This document shows positions 7,280-9,880 of a stretch of DNA of 9,880 nucleotides, piece by piece. The stretch's first letter is position 1, and the number at the start of each line of letters is the position of its first letter. The position numbers and the translations under genes are program-made. Source of the DNA: Oceanicaulis sp. (GTDB taxonomy: Bacteria; Pseudomonadota; Alphaproteobacteria; Caulobacterales; Maricaulaceae); contig RKRX01000020.1 of the NCBI GenBank assembly GCA_007571185.1, positions 1 to 9,880 on the forward strand. Direction: 5' to 3'. Under the pieces are notes generated by a model. It was not told the origin of the DNA. It searched no databases and worked only from the letters and a program-made list of their open reading frames with translations.

Positions 7280-9402
7280 ACGCCATGCACTTTCGCTTGG
7301 CCGACAGTTTCACCAGGGCGTTGGGCAGGCTCAACGCACAGGAACAGTCCGCGGTGAAAATCACCGTGTTCGACTTACAGCAGAACCCGTCCGCGCCCGG
7401 TCTTCAGTGTCATCGCGTCGATAAATCCAGAGATCCGAATTTCTGGTCAATCCGCGCGAGTCGCGACCTGCGCGTGATTATCCATAAGAGCGCTAACAGT
7501 TTTCTGGTCTGTTACGCCGGTCACCATGATGACGCTTATACCTGGGCCGAACGCCGGCGCATCGAAACCCACCCCAAAACCGGCGCCGCCCAGATTGTTG
7601 AGGTGCGCGAGCGGGTTGAGGACATCGCCATCCCCCGTTATGCGGCGCCGCCGTCCTCGCAAGCGCTGAAAGCGGCTGAGGCGCCGGCGCGGTTTCAGCC
7701 CGCCCTGTTTGATCGTTTGAGCGATGATCAATTGCTGGGGGTCGGCGTGCCGCAGGACTGGCTGGAAGATATTCGCCGCGCCTGTGAAGACCATTTTCTG
7801 GATCTGGCCGATCACATCCCGCCCGAGGCCGCCGAAGCCTTGCTCAAATATGTTGCGACCGGCCGGTTGACGCGTCCCCGGACGCCTGAAGACCCGGTTG
7901 ATCCGTTCGCGCATCCAGACGCCCGGCGGCGATTCCGTATCATGGAAAACGCCGGGGAGCTGGAACAGGCCCTGAAATATCCGTGGGATCAATGGGCGAT
8001 CTATCTTCACCCGGTCCAGAGAACGCTGGTTGAAACCACCCCTTCCGGCCCGACCCGCATCGCCGGTTCGGCGGGAACGGGAAAGACCGTCATTGCCCTG
8101 CACCGCACCGCGCATAGCGTGCGCGCCGACACAAAGGCGAAAGTGTTGCTGACGACTTTTTCCGACCCGCTGGCGAATGCGCTGAAGCATAAGCTGCAAC
8201 GATTGCTGCCCGCCGATCAGGGCCCGGAGTGTCGCGTAACGGTTCGCCCTTTTGCAGGCGTCGCAAAAGACCTGTTCACGCTCATACGCGGGCATGAGCC
8301 TGCACCGGCGCGTCATGAGCACGTTGCCGCAGCGTTGAAACGTGCGGCCTGCGATGTCGGCCTTGAAGGGTTCACCGACCGGTTTGTCATGTCTGAATGG
8401 CGGTCCGTGATCGACGCCTGGCGGATTGACAGCCTTCAGGCATATGCGCGCGTGCCCAGGCTGGGCCGCAGAAACAGGCTTGGCCGCAAACAGAGAGAAC
8501 GCTTATGGCCGGTCTTTGAACGCGCCCGCAAACAACTTGCCGACCAGATGCGCTATACGCCAGCGGCGATTTTCGACGCGGTGACCGCACACTATAAAGG
8601 CCGGGACGAAAAACCCTTCACCCATATCATCGTTGACGAATCACAGGATATGGGCGTACCCGAACTGAGAATGATCTCGGCGCTGGCCCCCGATGATCCA
8701 CAGGCCCTGTTCTTTACAGGCGATCTGGGGCAGAGAATTTTCCAGGAACCGTTTTCATGGCTTGGACTGGGCATTGACATCCGGGGACGGTCCCACACGC
8801 TCAAGGTCAATTACCGAACCTCCCATCAAATCCGCCAGGCGGCGGATGGCTTGCTGCCGCCGACCCTCCGCGATGTTGACGGCGTCGAGGAAGACCGGCG
8901 CGGCGCTGTTTCTGTCTTTAACGGCCCCGCGCCCGAAACATGTCTGCATGACGACGAAAACCAGGAAAGACAGGCGGTTGCCGACCGGCTGCAAGCCTGG
9001 ATCGCCGCCGGTGTTCCCCCTGAAGACATCGGTATTTTCGTCAGATCACGAGATGAGCTTCACCGGGCGCGACATGCGGTAAGAACCGCCGGTCTTGAAC
9101 CGCTTGAACTCTCAGACCGGGTGGAAGACCGCACAGGCCGCATCGCCATCGGAACCATGCATCTAGCCAAGGGTCTTGAGTTTCGACAGGTGATCGTTAT
9201 GGCCTGTGACGACACGATCCTGCCCAACCAGAACCGGATCGATACGGTCGCAGATGAGACCGAGCTTGATGAGGTCTACGAAAGCGAACGACATCTGCTT
9301 TACGTCGCATGCACCCGCGCCCGGGAGACCCTGATCATCTGCGGCCTCGCGCCGGGCTCTGAATTCATCGCCGATCTCAAAGCGACACAATCAACGCCTT
9401 GA
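7276..9402 (+). CDS. UvrD/Rep-family DNA helicase with RelE/ParE-toxin-like N-terminal domain
   Basis: This 708-residue protein starts at GTG 7276 in a GTGA overlap with the preceding stop; ATG 7285 (705 residues) is equally likely. Residues about 4-95 resemble a RelE/ParE/HigB toxin fold: F-x3-L-x2-L spacing, then FWSIRASRDLRVIIH, then CYAGHHDDAYTWAERR. A linker and an alpha-helical stretch follow. From about residue 235 there is a superfamily 1 helicase: PWDQWAIYLHPVQR, Walker A GSAGTGKT with K270, motif II DESQD from D454, FTGDLGQRIF, motif IV LKVNYRTSHQI, motif V TMHLAKGLEF and motif VI LLYVACTRA. All motor motifs look intact, so it should be an ATP-driven 3'-5' translocase. No nuclease motif was seen. 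Stand-alone proteins of this design occur widely, but their role is poorly defined. The overlap suggests co-expression with the restriction cassette. Confidence 0.9.
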   Translation: MNAMHFRLADSFTRALGRLNAQEQSAVKITVFDLQQNPSAPGLQCHRVDKSRDPNFWSIRASRDLRVIIHKSANSFLVCYAGHHDDAYTWAERRRIETHPKTGAAQIVEVRERVEDIAIPRYAAPPSSQALKAAEAPARFQPALFDRLSDDQLLGVGVPQDWLEDIRRACEDHFLDLADHIPPEAAEALLKYVATGRLTRPRTPEDPVDPFAHPDARRRFRIMENAGELEQALKYPWDQWAIYLHPVQRTLVETTPSGPTRIAGSAGTGKTVIALHRTAHSVRADTKAKVLLTTFSDPLANALKHKLQRLLPADQGPECRVTVRPFAGVAKDLFTLIRGHEPAPARHEHVAAALKRAACDVGLEGFTDRFVMSEWRSVIDAWRIDSLQAYARVPRLGRRNRLGRKQRERLWPVFERARKQLADQMRYTPAAIFDAVTAHYKGRDEKPFTHIIVDESQDMGVPELRMISALAPDDPQALFFTGDLGQRIFQEPFSWLGLGIDIRGRSHTLKVNYRTSHQIRQAADGLLPPTLRDVDGVEEDRRGAVSVFNGPAPETCLHDDENQERQAVADRLQAWIAAGVPPEDIGIFVRSRDELHRARHAVRTAGLEPLELSDRVEDRTGRIAIGTMHLAKGLEFRQVIVMACDDTILPNQNRIDTVADETELDEVYESERHLLYVACTRARETLIICGLAPGSEFIADLKATQSTP

Positions 9403-9460
9403 CCGCCAAGGCGAAGGATTTCCCGATACTGCCGCGTGGGCGCATCTATTGTGCGGTTCC

Positions 9461-9482
9461 GTGTCACAGCAACGTTTGACAC
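9461..9482. repeat. Inverted repeat GTGTCA-N10-TGACAC
   Basis: GTGTCA 9461-9466 and TGACAC 9477-9482 are perfect inverted repeats separated by 10 bases. The right arm covers most of the -35 hexamer of the promoter at 9476-9504. Spacing and position suit binding of a dimeric repressor that blocks polymerase. No regulator gene for it is visible in the window. Confidence 0.45.
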
Positions 9483-9502
9483 TTGCTCCCAAACGTTTTA
9501 CA
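9471..9502 (+). repeat. Two direct repeats AACGTTT(G/T)ACA, 21 bp apart
   Basis: AACGTTTGACA (9471-9481) and AACGTTTTACA (9492-9502) match at 10 of 11 bases. They start 21 bases apart, close to two helical turns, so proteins bound at both would lie on the same DNA face. The second copy contains the 8-base palindrome AAACGTTT (9491-9498). Both sit within the promoter, which suggests an operator. Confidence 0.45.
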
Positions 9503-9504
9503 TT
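9476..9504 (+). promoter_or_regulatory. Sigma70-type promoter TTGACA-N17-TACATT
   Basis: A perfect -35 hexamer (9476-9481) is followed by the ideal 17-base spacer and a 4/6 -10 hexamer TACATT (9499-9504). Transcription would start near 9511 and run rightward into the AT-rich frame. It sits 73 bases after the helicase stop, so it begins a new transcription unit. The overlapping palindromes and direct repeats indicate regulation, in a style often seen before toxin-antitoxin and other autoregulated operons. Confidence 0.6.
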
Positions 9505-9511
9505 CCGGAAT
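9502..9511. repeat. 10-bp palindrome ATTCCGGAAT over the -10 and start region
   Basis: ATTCCGGAAT is its own reverse complement and spans the end of the -10 hexamer and the predicted transcription start. That is a typical place for repressor binding. It is a third symmetric element in about 50 bases, which makes chance alone less likely, though I have not calculated this. Confidence 0.4.
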
Positions 9512-9535
9512 CAAGATTTTGAAAAAGGTAATCAG

Positions 9536-9880
9536 TTGTTACGTGAAGCACAAACTCTCAATATGGAGAAAAAACCTTTTTCATCTGCTATGGTTCTTCG
9601 TGCTTTTATCGAATTGACATTGGAAAAATATGTAGAGAATAATAAGTTAAACAGGGTAGAGCAGAAGAATGGAAAACCGTCTCTTCAAACTCTGCCCCAG
9701 AAAGCCGAGGCCGTAATCCAGCACATGACTCGCAAAAATCCTGCACCCAATAAAGCTCTTCATGCCTTTCGCCGCGGGGTTATAGAAGGCAAAAATTCTG
9801 CGTCAATACAATCGTTAAATGACTTCGTGCATGGCAAGCACGCCATCCCGACACCGGCGGATCTTCGCGCAGGATGGGAA
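9536..9880 (+). CDS. Partial AT-rich gene; resembles the C-terminal domain of larger proteins
   Basis: A frame stays open to the right edge, so the stop is outside the window. I propose TTG 9536 because AAAAAGG (9522-9528) sits seven bases upstream and a promoter precedes it; the first ATG is 9563. The product reads LLREAQTLNMEKKPFSSAMV, then LRAFIELTLEKYVEN, later KNSASIQSLNDFVHGKHAIP and DLRAGWE. From memory, the LRAFIE helix and the closing LN-x-(Y/F)VH...P-x-x-x-DLR-x-(A/G)W pattern form the C-terminal alpha-helical domain of longer proteins, some with a ParB-like nuclease domain at the front. No such domain is encoded in any frame of the roughly 130 bases before it, so it is either a short stand-alone version or a 5'-truncated remnant. 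GC is low (28% over 9601-9660 by hand count), unlike the cluster to its left. Confidence 0.55.
   Translation, partial: MLREAQTLNMEKKPFSSAMVLRAFIELTLEKYVENNKLNRVEQKNGKPSLQTLPQKAEAVIQHMTRKNPAPNKALHAFRRGVIEGKNSASIQSLNDFVHGKHAIPTPADLRAGWE

Noticed and set aside
9403..9460. Intrinsic terminator after the helicase gene
   Set aside because: Only a short weak pairing around 9441-9455 was found, with no following T-run.

Overview
The window is moderately GC-rich, compact bacterial DNA. By my reading all genes lie on the + strand. Codon choice, several plausible TTG/GTG starts and the type of coiled-coil/membrane protein at the left edge fit a proteobacterium, perhaps an alphaproteobacterium. I cannot name a genus.

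Layout. (1) The left edge holds the 3' end of a small coiled-coil plus membrane-anchor protein (2-211). (2) After a 116-base gap, a tightly packed cluster runs from 328 to 9402. It contains a type III-style restriction subunit (helicase plus PD-(D/E)xK nuclease) and, in stop/start overlap, an unusually long beta-class adenine DNA methyltransferase. After 33 bases come two overlapping reading frames (6285-6746 and 6743-7279). They look like the N- and C-terminal parts of one accessory protein ending in a nucleoside-deoxyribosyltransferase/TIR-like domain, broken at an A6 run. A UvrD-family helicase with a RelE/ParE-toxin-like N-terminal domain overlaps that frame by four bases. (3) From 9403 to the right edge the base composition becomes AT-rich. 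A strong sigma70-type promoter with nested repeats precedes the start, or a 5'-truncated remnant, of another gene that runs off the window.

How the genes may work together. Mod would methylate adenine in a short target, and Res would translocate on and cut unmodified invading DNA. The co-directional, overlapping arrangement suggests that the accessory protein and the toxin-domain helicase belong to the same transcription unit. That would make this an expanded type III-like defence cassette with a possible nucleotide- or NAD-directed effector and a UvrD motor. The restriction-modification core is well supported by motifs. The combined system is an inference from synteny.

Signs of mosaicism: the target-recognition part of the methyltransferase is about 45% GC by hand count over 4441-4740, against about 68% over 4861-4920. 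The accessory gene falls to about 36% GC over 6541-6780. The right-end gene is also AT-rich. No rRNA, tRNA, CRISPR array, transposase or clear intrinsic terminator was seen.
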